64,000 bases of DNA. Source: Cyanobium sp. AMD-g (lineage in GTDB: Bacteria; Cyanobacteriota; Cyanobacteriia; PCC-6307; Cyanobiaceae). The first letter of the stretch is position 1. Every line of letters begins with the position of its first letter. The stretch spans positions 186,001 through 250,000 of the forward strand of contig NZ_JAGQCW010000001.1 in assembly GCF_024346395.1 (NCBI RefSeq), read 5' to 3'. Under the pieces are notes generated by a model. That model was not told the DNA's origin and did not search any database. It saw only the letters and a program-made list of their open reading frames with translations. This document shows, in pieces, positions 35,018-47,616 of this stretch. The position numbers and the translations under genes were made by a program.

Positions 35018-36758
35018 CGACCCACCCCTTCGAGATCCGTTCGCCGGACCCACCGTCCAGCTCGATCTGCGTGAACCCCACCGTCACCTGGTCAAGGTCA
35101 CGCTCCATGTCACGCCCCGTTGCCTGCAGCCGGAACTGCGCCTGCCGGCCTGGACGCCGGGTTCCTATCTGATCCGCGACTACGTTCGCCATCTGGAGGC
35201 CCTGCAGGTGCACCAGGGGGGGATCCCCGTGGCCAGCGCGCGAGCGGCGGAGGCCTGCTGGCGACTGGAGCTCACCAGCCTGGCGCCACTGGTGATTCGC
35301 TACCGCCTCCAGGCCACGGAGCTGAGCGTGCGCACCTGCCACCTCAGTGCCGACCACGGCTTTCTGGCCCTGGCCGGGGTGGTGCTGCAGGTGAGCGGCG
35401 AACGCTGGCACCCCCATCGACTCGAACTGGCGTTGCCCGAGGGATGGCAGGCCTTCGTTCCCCTGCCCAGCGCTGCTGACAACGGCTGGATCGCCGCCGA
35501 CTTCGACCAGCTGATCGACAGTCCGATCGAGGCCGGCCCCCATCCGTGCCACCGGTTCAACGTCGCCGGTGTGCCGCACCGCTGGGTCACCTGGGGGACG
35601 GACCTGCCCGCCGACGATCCCCTCTGGCTCGCCGACGTGGAGCGGGTCGCCCTGGCCTGCTGCCGCCTGATGGGGGAGCCGGCGCCCGCGAGCGGCAACT
35701 ATCTGTTCGTGCTGCATCTGCTGGGCGAGGCCTATGGCGGCCTGGAGCACGACCACAGCTGCGTGCTGCAGTTCGGACGCCGGGCCCTGGCGGCCCCAGC
35801 GGGTCGCCGCAAGCTGCTGCAACTGGTGGCCCACGAGTACCTGCACCAGTGGAATGTGCGCCGCCTCAGGCCCGCCGAACTCACGCCGATCGACTACGAC
35901 CGGGTCACGATCGTGCCCGGTCTTTGGTTTGCTGAAGGCGTCACCTCCTACCTCGACCTGCTCCTGCCCCTGGCGGCCGGCATCGGCACGGAAGCCGAAC
36001 TGCTGGAAGATCTGGGGGCCGACCTCAGCCGCTACCTGCTCACCCCCGGGCGTCGGGTGCAGGGGTTGCGGCAGAGCGCCGAAGAAGCCTGGGTGAAGCT
36101 GTACCGGCAGGATGCCTCCTCGGCTGACAGCCAGATCAGCTACTACCTCAAGGGGGCCGTGGTGGCCCTGATGCTCGACCTGCATCTCCGGCGACAGGGT
36201 TCCTGCCTGGCCGTGGTGTTGCGGGACCTCTGGCGCAGCCATGGGGCCTGGGGCCGGGGCTACCGGAACGACGACCTGGTGACGGCCTTCGCCGAGCAGG
36301 CCGCCGACCTGGCCGAGCTCCTGCCCCATTGGCTGGAGAGCACGGACGACCCCGATCTGGCCGGTTACCTGGCAGACGTGGGCCTGGCCCTGGTACCGAA
36401 GCCGGCGAGCGAGTCCTTCTGCGGCTGGCTGCTGGAGGACGCCGCGGACAGGCCGATGCACCTGAAGCGGGTGCACAGGGACGGCCCGGCCGAGCGGGCC
36501 TGCCTGCAGAGCGGCGATGAGCTGCTGGCCCTCGATGGTGTGCGGCTGCGGCGGCCGGACGACCTCAGCCTGGCCATCGGCCCCAACCAGACGCCGTCAG
36601 AGCGGGAGCTGCTCTATTGCCGAGACGGTCTGGTGCGCACCACCAGGCTGCGGCCCGAACCCCCTGCCGTGGCCAGCTGGCAGCTGGTGGTCGACCCGCT
36701 GCTGGCCAACGAGCACACGGACCTGAACCGGCGGCGCTGGCTGTCCTTGCAGCCATGA
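35010..36758 (+). CDS. M61-family metallopeptidase with C-terminal PDZ domain
   Basis: Glycyl-aminopeptidase-like zinc protease of 582 residues. The N-terminal beta-sandwich (about 10-170) contains LRLPAWTPGSYLIRDYVRHL, typical of M61. The zinc site is HEYLHQWNVRRLRP with the third ligand Glu in LWFAEGVTSY. A PDZ-like domain near the C-terminus has VHRDGPAERACLQSGDELLA. No signal peptide is evident. The GTG at 35010 is chosen because upstream frame content is antisense-like and the family begins close to this point. It overlaps the amidase gene by ATGA. Confidence 0.92.
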   Translation: MPDDPPLRDPFAGPTVQLDLREPHRHLVKVTLHVTPRCLQPELRLPAWTPGSYLIRDYVRHLEALQVHQGGIPVASARAAEACWRLELTSLAPLVIRYRLQATELSVRTCHLSADHGFLALAGVVLQVSGERWHPHRLELALPEGWQAFVPLPSAADNGWIAADFDQLIDSPIEAGPHPCHRFNVAGVPHRWVTWGTDLPADDPLWLADVERVALACCRLMGEPAPASGNYLFVLHLLGEAYGGLEHDHSCVLQFGRRALAAPAGRRKLLQLVAHEYLHQWNVRRLRPAELTPIDYDRVTIVPGLWFAEGVTSYLDLLLPLAAGIGTEAELLEDLGADLSRYLLTPGRRVQGLRQSAEEAWVKLYRQDASSADSQISYYLKGAVVALMLDLHLRRQGSCLAVVLRDLWRSHGAWGRGYRNDDLVTAFAEQAADLAELLPHWLESTDDPDLAGYLADVGLALVPKPASESFCGWLLEDAADRPMHLKRVHRDGPAERACLQSGDELLALDGVRLRRPDDLSLAIGPNQTPSERELLYCRDGLVRTTRLRPEPPAVASWQLVVDPLLANEHTDLNRRRWLSLQP

Positions 36759-37633
36759 GTGCGTCCCTGCGACCCCTGGTGCTGGCGGTGGCAGGAGCTG
36801 GCGTGCTGAGCATCGGCGGACTCACCTGGCTGGGTCGCGACCTGTTCGGCGCCCCTGGCAACGCCGGCGGGCGCTCCTCCCTGCTCGACCTGCTGGAGGA
36901 GGTGCGCCAGTCCCCGGGCGCCGGCGGCCAGCCGCAGCAAACCCCACCGGTCAAGGCCTTGCCACCGCCCCATGCGGCCTGGCGTGCCCCGCTGGGGGGC
37001 GCCTGCCAGGCCGATCCCCAGCTGCGCGGTCGCCTGCTCGCGCTGGCCGAACGCCTCCGCTACGAGACCATCCGACTCCGCATCGACCCGAGCAACTACG
37101 GCGAGCGCTTTCGTCAGGATGTCTTCGGCCAGCCGCTGGATCCCACCCCCCAGGTCGTCGTGCTGCACGAGACCGTGTACGGCATCAACTCGGCGATCAA
37201 CACGTTCATGACGCCCCATCCCCGTGACGAGGACCAGGTGAGCTACCACACCCTCATCGGTCTGGACGGCCGGGTGGTGGAGGTGCTCGATCCCTCCAAG
37301 CGGGCCTTCGGGTCCGGCAATTCCGCCTTCAACGGCCGCTGGGTGGTCACCAATCCGGAGGTGGGGGGATCGATCAACAACTTCTCCCTGCACCTGAGCC
37401 TGGAGACCCCCATCGACGGGGAGGACCAGGAGGCGGCCCACAGCGGCTATACCGCCGCCCAGTACGACGCCCTGGCGATCGTTCTGGGCCGCTGGATGCG
37501 TCGCTTCAGCATTCCGGCCAACAACATCACTACCCACCGCCATGTGGATCTGGGTGGGGAACGCATGGATCCGCGCAGTTTCGACTGGCGCGAGCTGCAG
37601 GTGCGCCTGGCTTCGATCGGTGTTCTGTGCTGA
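36755..37633 (+). CDS. N-acetylmuramoyl-L-alanine amidase (Amidase_2/PGRP type)
   Basis: Zinc amidase of 292 residues that cleaves the bond between MurNAc and the peptide stem. Residues 7-26 (PLVLAVAGAGVLSIGGLTWL) are a signal or anchor helix, placing it in the periplasm. The catalytic domain (about 125-285) has zinc ligands in VVVLHETVYG and THRHVDLGGERMDP, plus the YHTLIGLDGRVVEVLD strand typical of AmpD/PGRP folds. It follows the M61 gene with a four-base overlap. With murQ and the PBP4 homologue it adds to the peptidoglycan remodelling genes of the window. Confidence 0.9.
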   Translation: MSASLRPLVLAVAGAGVLSIGGLTWLGRDLFGAPGNAGGRSSLLDLLEEVRQSPGAGGQPQQTPPVKALPPPHAAWRAPLGGACQADPQLRGRLLALAERLRYETIRLRIDPSNYGERFRQDVFGQPLDPTPQVVVLHETVYGINSAINTFMTPHPRDEDQVSYHTLIGLDGRVVEVLDPSKRAFGSGNSAFNGRWVVTNPEVGGSINNFSLHLSLETPIDGEDQEAAHSGYTAAQYDALAIVLGRWMRRFSIPANNITTHRHVDLGGERMDPRSFDWRELQVRLASIGVLC

Positions 37634-37648
37634 TGGGGTCGGCCTCGA

Positions 37649-37668
37649 CCGGCCAGAAGCAGGGCCGG
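37649..37668. terminator. Weak hairpin between convergent amidase and hypothetical genes
   Basis: CCGGCC (37649-37654) pairs with GGCCGG (37663-37668) across an 8-nt loop in the 36-bp space between two convergent genes. There is no T-run on either strand, so it would be a weak bidirectional terminator at best. Confidence 0.3.
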
Positions 37669-37669
37669 C

Positions 37670-38557
37670 TCAGATCAGCGGGCTGGTGATCGGCTTGCGA
37701 CTGCCGTAGAGGAGGGCGTGCAGTTCGGGGTCCTGCATGTAGCGGAGCACCCGGGCGGGGTAATCGAGTTTGCCGTTGTGCAGGTAGGCCAGCGTGGCCA
37801 TCGCCTTGGCATCGGCGGGCGAGGTGCTGGCCATCAGCAGGGACCGGTCGGCCAGACCCAGGGCCTGCTTGAGGCGAACGAACTTGCCCACCAGCAGCCG
37901 CACGTTGCGATCGGGATCGAGCAGCTCCATGCGCGCTTCCTCGATCTGCTCCTGGGTGGGATTGGCCGGCAACAGGCCCTGCTTGACCAGTTCACCGAGG
38001 CTGAGCTGGGCAGGGCCATGGGTGCTGAACAGGCCGCTGCGGGCCGCCAGGGGATGGTCCTCGCCGGGCTTGGCGTGCTGCAGTTCATCGAACAGAACGG
38101 CGGTCACCAGCATCGGGTTGATCTGGTGCCGGCGGCTTTCGCTGAGGATCACCGGCCTGAGCTCCTCGAGGCGCCCGAGGGTGTGGGTTCGCAGGGGTTG
38201 GAGCTGGTCGATCCCTTCGGTGAACAGCTGTGCCAGCCGGGGCTGGGGCCCGTGGACGCCGAAACGGCGATTGAGTTCCCGCAGTTCCTCCGGGCTGAAA
38301 TCGATCGGGTCGGGCCGGAGGCCTTCACTGGTGGAGGGGCTGATCAGGGGGAAGGCGTCAACGCCACGCTTGCCATCGGTGAGCAGCACGGGTCTGCGAC
38401 TCTGAAACGGGGGTTCGCGCAGCAGGGGCACCAGACACAGGGCGACAGCCCCCAGCAAGGAGGCGCCCTGCAGGACAGGACGAAGCCGCCACGGCGAGCG
38501 GGTGGAGCTAGTTCCTGCGAGGCGCGACAGCAAGCAAAAAAGTGCTCTGTAGATCAA
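37670..38557 (-). CDS. Hypothetical envelope protein, mostly helical
   Basis: A 295-residue protein not assigned to a family. A basic start and the hydrophobic stretch LQGASLLGAVALCLVPLL (about 29-46) suggest a signal anchor, with the body in the periplasm. The helical core (about 130-270) includes ESRRHQINPMLVTAVLFDEL followed by a GPAQLSLGELVKQG segment. That arrangement is loosely like lytic transglycosylase (lysozyme-like) domains with their catalytic-Glu helix and GPMQ motif, but the match is weak. Its neighbour is a convergent amidase, which makes a cell-wall role attractive but unproven. Divergent from pgi. Confidence 0.7.
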   Translation of the reverse strand: MIYRALFCLLSRLAGTSSTRSPWRLRPVLQGASLLGAVALCLVPLLREPPFQSRRPVLLTDGKRGVDAFPLISPSTSEGLRPDPIDFSPEELRELNRRFGVHGPQPRLAQLFTEGIDQLQPLRTHTLGRLEELRPVILSESRRHQINPMLVTAVLFDELQHAKPGEDHPLAARSGLFSTHGPAQLSLGELVKQGLLPANPTQEQIEEARMELLDPDRNVRLLVGKFVRLKQALGLADRSLLMASTSPADAKAMATLAYLHNGKLDYPARVLRYMQDPELHALLYGSRKPITSPLI

Positions 38558-38705
38558 TCGTAACGAAGATTTCCAAAATGGCCGCCGGCCTGGGGCGCTC
38601 TCACCGCTGGACCCTGTGGCGGATGACCCGCATCCGCCGATCCGCTTGCCGAACGTGGAGGCTGATGGATACGGTTCGGGGGCCCGTCACGGCGTCCCAG
38701 GAGCC

Positions 38706-41439
<2,734 letters not shown>

Positions 41440-41470
41440 ACCCCCTGCGACCCCGGAGGTCGGCGTCCCC

Positions 41471-42319
41471 ATGCTCGAGCTGCTCAGCGAGAACCGCAGC
41501 TTCGGCGGTCTGCACCGCCGTTTCCGCCACCCGTCCTCCGAGCTGAACGGGCCGGCGACCCTGGCGGTGTACCTGCCGCCCCAGGCCCTCGCCGGGGAGC
41601 GGGTGCCGGCCCTCTACTGGCTCTCAGGCCTCACCTGCACCGACGAGAACGTCATGCAGAAGGGCGGGGCCCACCGGCTCGCCGCCCAGCTCGGGCTGGC
41701 CCTGGTGGCGCCGGACACGAGCCCCAGGGGAACGGAGGTGCCCACGGATCCGCAGGGCGGCTGGGACCTGGGCCATGGGGCGGGGTTCTACGTGGATGCC
41801 ACCGAGGCCCCCTGGGACCGGCACTACCGGATGCACGCCTACGTGGTTGAGGAGCTGCCCGCCCTGCTGGAAGCGGAGCTGCCCCTGACGCAAGCCCGCA
41901 GCATCAGTGGCCATTCGATGGGGGGCCACGGCGCGCTGGTGGCGGCCCTGCGGCACCCGGGCCGCTACCGCTCGGTGTCCGCCTTCGCGCCCATCTGCCA
42001 CCCCTCGGCCTGTCCGTGGGGCCGGAAGGCCTTCCGGGCCTATCTGGGACCCGATCCACGGGCCTGGGCCGCCTGGGATACCACGCTCCTGCTCGCCTCA
42101 GCGGCGCAGCGGCTGCCCCTGCTGGTGGACCAGGGTCTCGCCGACCCGTTCCTCGAGAACCAGCTGCGGCCTGCCGACCTGGCGGCGGCGGCCGAGGCGG
42201 CAGGCCACCCCCTGCAGCTCCGCTACCAGGAGGGCTACGACCACAGCTACTTCTTCATCGCCAGCTTCATCGACGACCACCTGCGCCACCACGCGGCCGC
42301 CCTCAGGGCACCAGGTTGA
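41471..42319 (+). CDS. fghA: S-formylglutathione hydrolase
   Basis: Serine hydrolase of 282 residues that releases formate and glutathione from S-formylglutathione, completing formaldehyde oxidation after frmA. Alpha/beta-hydrolase features: [20 protein letters not shown], the nucleophile elbow [26 protein letters not shown] (Asp) and [15 protein letters not shown] (His). The last 17 bp overlap the convergent leuS gene. Confidence 0.95.
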   Translation: MLELLSENRSFGGLHRRFRHPSSELNGPATLAVYLPPQALAGERVPALYWLSGLTCTDENVMQKGGAHRLAAQLGLALVAPDTSPRGTEVPTDPQGGWDLGHGAGFYVDATEAPWDRHYRMHAYVVEELPALLEAELPLTQARSISGHSMGGHGALVAALRHPGRYRSVSAFAPICHPSACPWGRKAFRAYLGPDPRAWAAWDTTLLLASAAQRLPLLVDQGLADPFLENQLRPADLAAAAEAAGHPLQLRYQEGYDHSYFFIASFIDDHLRHHAAALRAPG

Positions 42320-44927
42320 CGAGCTTGCCGGGCACCACGATCACCCGCCGGGGGGGCTGACCCTCCAGCCAGCGCTGGGCCACCTCGCTCTCCAGGGCCA
42401 GGCGTTCCAGGGTTGCCGCATCGGCGTCGGCGGGCACCTCGAGGCTGCCGCGCATCTTGCCCTTCACCTGGATCACCAGGGGGATGGTGTCGCGCACCAG
42501 CGCGGTCGGGTCCACGGCGGGCCAGCGCTGGCGATGGACACTCGCCGCCGCCTCCACGCTTGCCCCATCCCCGTGGCCGTTGAGCTTCTGCCAGAGCTCC
42601 TCGGCCAGGTGGGGCGCGAAGGGGGCCAGCAGGATCAGCAGGGTGGCGAGCGCCTCGCGGCCCACCGCCGGGCCGGACCCTTCCAGATGGACGGCCAGGG
42701 CGTTGCTGAGCTTCATCAGCTCGGAGACGGCGGTGTTCAGCTGGAGTTCCCCTTCCAGGTCTTCACTGATGGCGGCGATGGCCGTGTGCACCGCCCGCCG
42801 CAGCTGACGCTCGGCGTCGCTGAAGGAGGTGGGATCAAGCTCCTGTGTCGACAGTGCCCCAGAGCCAGTCAGACGCAGGCCCCGGCCAAGGGCCCCGTCC
42901 ACCAGGCGCCAGAGGCGCTGCAGGAAGCGGTACTGGCCTTCCACGTCGGCGTCGTCCCACTCCAGATCCTTCTCGGGCGGCGCCTTGAACAGGATGAACA
43001 TGCGGGCCGTGTCGGCGCCGTAGCGGTCGATGACCACCGCCGGATCGACGCCGTTGTGCTTCGACTTTGACATCTTCTCGTAGAACACCTCCAGCACCTC
43101 GCCGCTGATCGGATCGCGGGGGTCGCTGGGGTCGGCCACCTGGGCCGGCGCCACGTACTGGCCGGTGTGGGCGTTGCGGTAGGTGATGCCCTGCACCATG
43201 CCCTGGGTGAGCAGGCGGGCGAAGGGTTCGGAAAAGCCCAGCAGGCCCCGGTCCCGCAGCACCTTGGTGAAGAAGCGGGAATAGAGCAGGTGCAGGATGG
43301 CGTGCTCGATGCCGCCCACGTACTGGTCGACGGGCAGCCAGCGGTCGACGGCATCGCGCCCGAACGGTCGCTGGTCGTTGTGGGGGTCGCTGTAGCGCAG
43401 GTAGTACCAGGACGAGCACATGAAGGTGTCCATGGTGTCCGTCTCCCGCTGGGCGGGGGCGCCGCAGCTCGGACAGGGCACGTTCACCCACGATTCCAAC
43501 TTGGCCAGGGGGGTGCCCCCTTTGCCACTCAGGGGGATGTCCCGGGGCAGTTCCACCGGCAGCTGGTCGTCGGGGACCGGCACCACACCGCAGCTGTCGC
43601 AGTGGATCACGGGGATGGGGCAACCCCAGTAGCGCTGGCGCGAGATCAGCCAGTCGCGCAGGCGGTACTGCACCCGTCCCTGGCCCCAGCCCTGGGATTC
43701 GGCACGGGTGACGATGCTGGCTTTGGCCTCGGCGGTGGTCAGGCCGTCGAAGGAATCGGAGCCGATCAGCACACCGGCTTCGGTCCAGGCCTGGCCCTCG
43801 TAGGCGTGGGGGTCGGACCCCTCGGGGATCACCACCCGTAGCACCGGCAGTTCGTACTGGCGGGCAAAGGCGAAGTCGCGCTGGTCGTGGGCCGGCACCC
43901 CCATCACGGCACCGGTGCCGTAGTCGGCCAGGACGTAGTCGGCGATCCAGACGGGAATCCTCTCGCCGCTGGCGGGGTTGTGCACCCAGGCGCCGATGGG
44001 TACGCCGCGCTTGGGACGGTCCTCGGCTGTGCGCTCCTGCTCACTCTGGCGGCTGACCAGGTCGCAGAAGGCGGCCACGGAGAGGCGGCAGTCGTCGGTG
44101 GTGAGCTCCGCCACCAGGGGATGCTCCGGAGCCAGCACCACGTAGGTGGCCCCGTAGATCGTGTCGGGTCTGGTGGTGAAGACGGTGATGGCGGCACCGC
44201 TTTCGGTGGTGAAGGTCAGCTCGGCCCCGAGGGAGCGGCCGATCCAGTTGGCCTGCATCGTGCGCACCCGCTCCGGCCAGCCCTCCAGGGAGGGCAGATC
44301 GTCGAGCAGGGCATCGGCATAGGCGGTGATCTTGAGGAACCACTGGCGCAGCCGGCGCTTCTCCACCTGGGCACCGGAGCGCCAGGAGCGCCCCTCCGCA
44401 TCCACCTGCTCATTGGCGAGCACCGTCTGGTCGATCGGGTCCCAGTTGACGGTTGCCTCCTTGCGGTAGGCCAGGCCGGCATCGAGGAACTGCAGGAACA
44501 GCCACTGGGTCCAGCGGTAGTAATCGGTGTGGCAGGTGGCCACCTCCCGGTCCCAGTCGATCGAGAGGCCCAGGCGCTTGAGCTGCTCGCGCATCTGGGC
44601 GATGTTGCGGTCGGTCCAGTCCCCCGGGTCGACGCCCCTCTCGATGGCGGCGTTCTCCGCCGGCAGACCAAAGGCGTCCCAGCCCATGGGATGGAGCACC
44701 TGCCGTCCCCGCAAGCGGGCCGCCCGGGCGATCACGTCGGTGATGACGTAATTGCGCACATGGCCCATGTGCAGGCTCCCCGAGGGATAGGGGAACATCG
44801 ACAGGGCGTAGTAGGCGTCGCCGCTGTCGCCGCTGAGGTCAGGGGTGGCGTGGAGTCCCAGTTGCTCCCACTGCCGTTGCCAGCGCTGCTCAATCGTCTC
44901 GGGACGGTAGCGGGAGGGGTCTGTCAC
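42303..44927 (-). CDS. leuS: Leucyl-tRNA synthetase
   Basis: Class I synthetase of 874 residues, the normal bacterial length. The HIGH-type motif is [17 protein letters not shown] near residue 45, KMSKS appears as [13 protein letters not shown], and the CP1 editing domain (about 220-420) includes [23 protein letters not shown] zinc-binding-like pair CPSC plus a second Cys site is seen near residue 480. The C-terminal anticodon-binding helices end in the LeuS-typical [15 protein letters not shown] and a [11 protein letters not shown] tail. Confidence 0.97.
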   Translation of the reverse strand: MTDPSRYRPETIEQRWQRQWEQLGLHATPDLSGDSGDAYYALSMFPYPSGSLHMGHVRNYVITDVIARAARLRGRQVLHPMGWDAFGLPAENAAIERGVDPGDWTDRNIAQMREQLKRLGLSIDWDREVATCHTDYYRWTQWLFLQFLDAGLAYRKEATVNWDPIDQTVLANEQVDAEGRSWRSGAQVEKRRLRQWFLKITAYADALLDDLPSLEGWPERVRTMQANWIGRSLGAELTFTTESGAAITVFTTRPDTIYGATYVVLAPEHPLVAELTTDDCRLSVAAFCDLVSRQSEQERTAEDRPKRGVPIGAWVHNPASGERIPVWIADYVLADYGTGAVMGVPAHDQRDFAFARQYELPVLRVVIPEGSDPHAYEGQAWTEAGVLIGSDSFDGLTTAEAKASIVTRAESQGWGQGRVQYRLRDWLISRQRYWGCPIPVIHCDSCGVVPVPDDQLPVELPRDIPLSGKGGTPLAKLESWVNVPCPSCGAPAQRETDTMDTFMCSSWYYLRYSDPHNDQRPFGRDAVDRWLPVDQYVGGIEHAILHLLYSRFFTKVLRDRGLLGFSEPFARLLTQGMVQGITYRNAHTGQYVAPAQVADPSDPRDPISGEVLEVFYEKMSKSKHNGVDPAVVIDRYGADTARMFILFKAPPEKDLEWDDADVEGQYRFLQRLWRLVDGALGRGLRLTGSGALSTQELDPTSFSDAERQLRRAVHTAIAAISEDLEGELQLNTAVSELMKLSNALAVHLEGSGPAVGREALATLLILLAPFAPHLAEELWQKLNGHGDGASVEAAASVHRQRWPAVDPTALVRDTIPLVIQVKGKMRGSLEVPADADAATLERLALESEVAQRWLEGQPPRRVIVVPGKLVNLVP

Positions 44928-44944
44928 AGGGCCTATGGGGTGGA

Positions 44945-44959
44945 TGTGATCGTGTCACA
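44945..44959 (-). promoter_or_regulatory. TGTGA-N5-TCACA inverted repeat in the leuS leader
   Basis: Perfect 5-bp arms around a 5-nt spacer, centred about 25 bp upstream of the leuS start. It resembles a CRP/SYCRP1 half-site pair, but the canonical spacer is 6, so it may be coincidental or an RNA hairpin. Confidence 0.3.
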
Positions 44960-44972
44960 ACCCATGGGGGGC

Positions 44973-45212
44973 TCAGCTGAGGGCGCGCAGCGAGGCGATC
45001 GCCGCCAGGCTGATCAACAGCAGAGGCGTGCCGGGTTCGGTGCTCATGGCCAGAAAATGGCTGTCCTGCCAGCGGATCACGCCGTCACACTCCTGTCCGG
45101 AGAGCAGCACGACGTTCACGGGTGTGCGGATGCGGATCAGCTCCTGAACATGGCGCACACTCGGCAGTGTGGTGTCGAGCCTGGGCCCCCGTCGTTCAAA
45201 GAAACTCTGCAT
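44973..45212 (-). CDS. hfq: Cyanobacterial-type Hfq (Sm-like protein)
   Basis: A 79-residue Sm-fold protein. Cyanobacterial Hfq homologues are divergent from enterobacterial ones; the match here is LPSVRHVQELIRIRTPVNVVLLSGQE, with the Sm1 strand region and GVIRWQDSHFLAM as the Sm1/Sm2 boundary, ending in LLISLAAIASL. In Synechocystis, Hfq is needed for motility and works with the type IV pilus ATPase rather than as a typical sRNA matchmaker. It starts 34 bp from the divergent dapF and ends 45 bp before leuS. Confidence 0.88.
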   Translation of the reverse strand: MQSFFERRGPRLDTTLPSVRHVQELIRIRTPVNVVLLSGQECDGVIRWQDSHFLAMSTEPGTPLLLISLAAIASLRALS

Positions 45213-45246
45213 AGGATCGACCCCAACCTCCAGGACTTACGGAACG

Positions 45247-46395
45247 GTGCTCCAGGTGCTCCCATTCAGCAAATACCAGGGTCTTGGGAATGACTTCTTG
45301 CTGCTGGACGGCCGCAGCTTAGGGGATTCTGAGGACGCGTTCGGATTGACCCCCGAGCGGGTGCAGCGGCTCTGCGACCGTCGTTTCGGGGTCGGTGGCG
45401 ATGGCGTGATCCTGGCCCTGCCGCCCCGGGAGGGGGGCGAGCTGCGCATGCGCATCTTCAATGCCGATGGCACCGAGCCCGAGATGTGCGGCAACGGCAT
45501 CCGCTGTCTGGCCCGGTTCCTGGCCGACAGCGACGGTGACGTCGCCCCCCGTCGCTGGGAGGTCGAGACCCTGGCCGGTCGCATCGTGCCGGCCCTGGCT
45601 GAGGACGGGCGCATTCGCGTCGACATGGGCGCACCCTTCCTGACGCCGGAGACCATTCCCACCGCCCTTGACGTCGGGGTGGAGGGGTTGCCGGTGGGTG
45701 TGCTGGAGGTGCTGGGCCAGCCCCTGGCCGTGGCGGCCGCCGGCATGGGCAATCCCCATGCCGTGGTCCCGGTCGATGACGTGGCGGCCATCGATCTGGA
45801 CACCCTGGGTGCCGCCCTGGAGGTGCATGAGGCCTTCCCAGCCCGCACCAATGTCCATTTCGTGGAGGTGATCGCCCCCGACCACCTGGTGATGCGGGTG
45901 TGGGAGCGGGGAGCCGGGCCCACCCTGGCCTGCGGCACCGGCGCCTGCGCCACCCTGGTGGCCTGCCACCTGCTGGGTCTGGCCGACCGTCAGGCCCGGC
46001 TCGATCTGCCCGGCGGACCCCTGGAGATCGAGTGGGATGAGGCCAGCGGTCATGTGTTCATGACCGGCCCGGCCGAGGCGGTGTTCGACGGCGTGGTGGC
46101 CCCCTCCCTGTTCGGAATGGCAGACGCCCTGCCTGCCGCCGCAGAGACGCCCCCGCCGACCACCGCCCCACCGGCCCTTGTCGAGACGGCACCCGCTGCG
46201 GCCAGCCTTGATTGCGCCACGGCGTGCGTCAACGGTTGCCTCCGCCCCGAGGCCTGTGCCAGTGCCGACGCCCGGGCCCGGGTCACGGCCCTGCTGGAGG
46301 GTCGCTCGCTCGATGATCTGGTGGCCATGGCCGGCGAGTCCCTGGAATCCCGCACCCTGGGACGCCTCTCCCGCGATGCCTCCCCTGCGCCCTGA
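45247..46395 (+). CDS. dapF: Diaminopimelate epimerase with Cys-rich C-terminal extension
   Basis: Converts LL- to meso-diaminopimelate for lysine and peptidoglycan synthesis. Both catalytic cysteines are present (EPEMCGNGIRCLARF and TLACGTGACATLVACH), as is KYQGLGNDFLLLDG at the start. A GTG at 45247 (382 residues) or 45256 is likely the start. The core ends near residue 290 (VFDGVVAPSLFG), yet some 90 more residues follow: a Pro/Thr/Ala linker, then a CX3CX3CX5C motif (CATACVNGCLRPEAC) and a short helical end. That tail is not part of ordinary DapF. The gene overlaps the cysteine desulfurase by 20 bp. Confidence 0.94.
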   Translation: MLQVLPFSKYQGLGNDFLLLDGRSLGDSEDAFGLTPERVQRLCDRRFGVGGDGVILALPPREGGELRMRIFNADGTEPEMCGNGIRCLARFLADSDGDVAPRRWEVETLAGRIVPALAEDGRIRVDMGAPFLTPETIPTALDVGVEGLPVGVLEVLGQPLAVAAAGMGNPHAVVPVDDVAAIDLDTLGAALEVHEAFPARTNVHFVEVIAPDHLVMRVWERGAGPTLACGTGACATLVACHLLGLADRQARLDLPGGPLEIEWDEASGHVFMTGPAEAVFDGVVAPSLFGMADALPAAAETPPPTTAPPALVETAPAAASLDCATACVNGCLRPEACASADARARVTALLEGRSLDDLVAMAGESLESRTLGRLSRDASPAP

Positions 46396-47590
46396 AGCTC
46401 CTGGGAGGTCAGGGTCCACACCTGGGGTCTACCTCGATGCCTGCGCCACCAGCCCCCCGGCGCCGGAGGTGCTCGAGGCCATGGCCCAGGCCCATCGGCA
46501 GGCCTGGGCCAATCCCTCCAGCCTGCATGGCTTCGGTCTGGCGGCGGCGGACCGGCTGGAGCGCGACCGCCTGGCGATCGCGGGACAGCTGGGCTGCGAC
46601 CGGGACGAACTGGTGCTTCTGTCGGGAGGGAGCGAAGCCATCCATACCGCCCTGATCGGCTGCGCCGGCTGTCTGGAGCCCGGGCGGATGCTGCTCTCGG
46701 CGGTGGAGCATCCAGCCAGCTACGCGGCCGCCGCCGCCATGGAGAGGCGGGGTTGGCAGCGGCAGCTGCTGCCGGTCGATGGCCGTGGTCTGGTCGACCT
46801 GGAGGCCCTCCAGGAGCTGCTGGTGCCGCCGACCCGACTGGTGTCGATCCTCTGGGGACAGAGCGAAGTGGGCACGCTCCAACCGATCACCAGCATCGGC
46901 CGGCTCTGCCGCCAGGCCGGCGTGCTGCTGCATGTGGACGCGGTGCAGGTGGTGGGCCACCAACCCGTTGACTTCAGCGAGCTGCCGGTCGACCTGCTCA
47001 GCTGCGCGGCCCACAAGCTGCAGGGTCCCCGCGGTGTCGGCGCCCTGCTGGTGCGTCACGGGCTCGAACTGGAGCCCCTGATCGGCGGCGCGCAGGAGGG
47101 GGGGCGTCGTGGCGGCACCGAGCCCGTGGCCCTGGTGGCCGGATTCGCGGCGGCCCTGGAGCTGGCCCGGCAGCGCCTTGCGGCCCATGGCGGTGAGGAC
47201 CCGATCCGGCCCCAGCGGGACCGGCTGCTGGAGAGGCTGCTGGCCCTCGACGGGGTGCGCCTCAGCGGGCCGGCACCCACAGATCCCTGTGGACGCTTGC
47301 CCCATCACATCAGCCTGCTGGTGTCTGGTCCGGACGGCCGACCGCTGCCAGGACGCCGGCTCGTGCGCGAACTGTCCCGGCGGGGCTACGCCGTCAGCAG
47401 CGGGTCGGCCTGCACCAGTCGCGGGGCCCCGGGCGCCAGTGCCGTGCTGCTTGCCATGGGCTACAGCCCCGAGGAGGCCGCCAGCGGCCTGCGAATCAGC
47501 CTGGGACCCTGGCTCAGCCCGGCCGATCTGGCCGGCCTGCCGACGGCCCTGGAGGAGGCGCTCCGCAGTGTCGCCGCAGCGCCTGGGTAG
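46376..47590 (+). CDS. Cysteine desulfurase (class V aminotransferase family)
   Basis: PLP enzyme of 404 residues mobilising sulfur from cysteine for Fe-S cluster or thio-cofactor assembly. Features: YLDACATSPPAPEVLEAM at the start, the PLP Lys in LLSCAAHKLQGPRGVGALLV, RRGGTEPVALVAGFAAAL, and the catalytic Cys loop AVSSGSACTSRGAPG. It is NifS/IscS-like rather than SufS-like, judging by the RRGGTEN-type motif and the long Cys loop. The ATG at 46376 is the start best matching the family and gives a 20-bp overlap with dapF in another frame. Confidence 0.92.
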   Translation: MPPLRPEAPGRSGSTPGVYLDACATSPPAPEVLEAMAQAHRQAWANPSSLHGFGLAAADRLERDRLAIAGQLGCDRDELVLLSGGSEAIHTALIGCAGCLEPGRMLLSAVEHPASYAAAAAMERRGWQRQLLPVDGRGLVDLEALQELLVPPTRLVSILWGQSEVGTLQPITSIGRLCRQAGVLLHVDAVQVVGHQPVDFSELPVDLLSCAAHKLQGPRGVGALLVRHGLELEPLIGGAQEGGRRGGTEPVALVAGFAAALELARQRLAAHGGEDPIRPQRDRLLERLLALDGVRLSGPAPTDPCGRLPHHISLLVSGPDGRPLPGRRLVRELSRRGYAVSSGSACTSRGAPGASAVLLAMGYSPEEAASGLRISLGPWLSPADLAGLPTALEEALRSVAAAPG

Positions 47591-47616
47591 GGTCCGCTCG
47601 GACCTGCCGAACGCCG

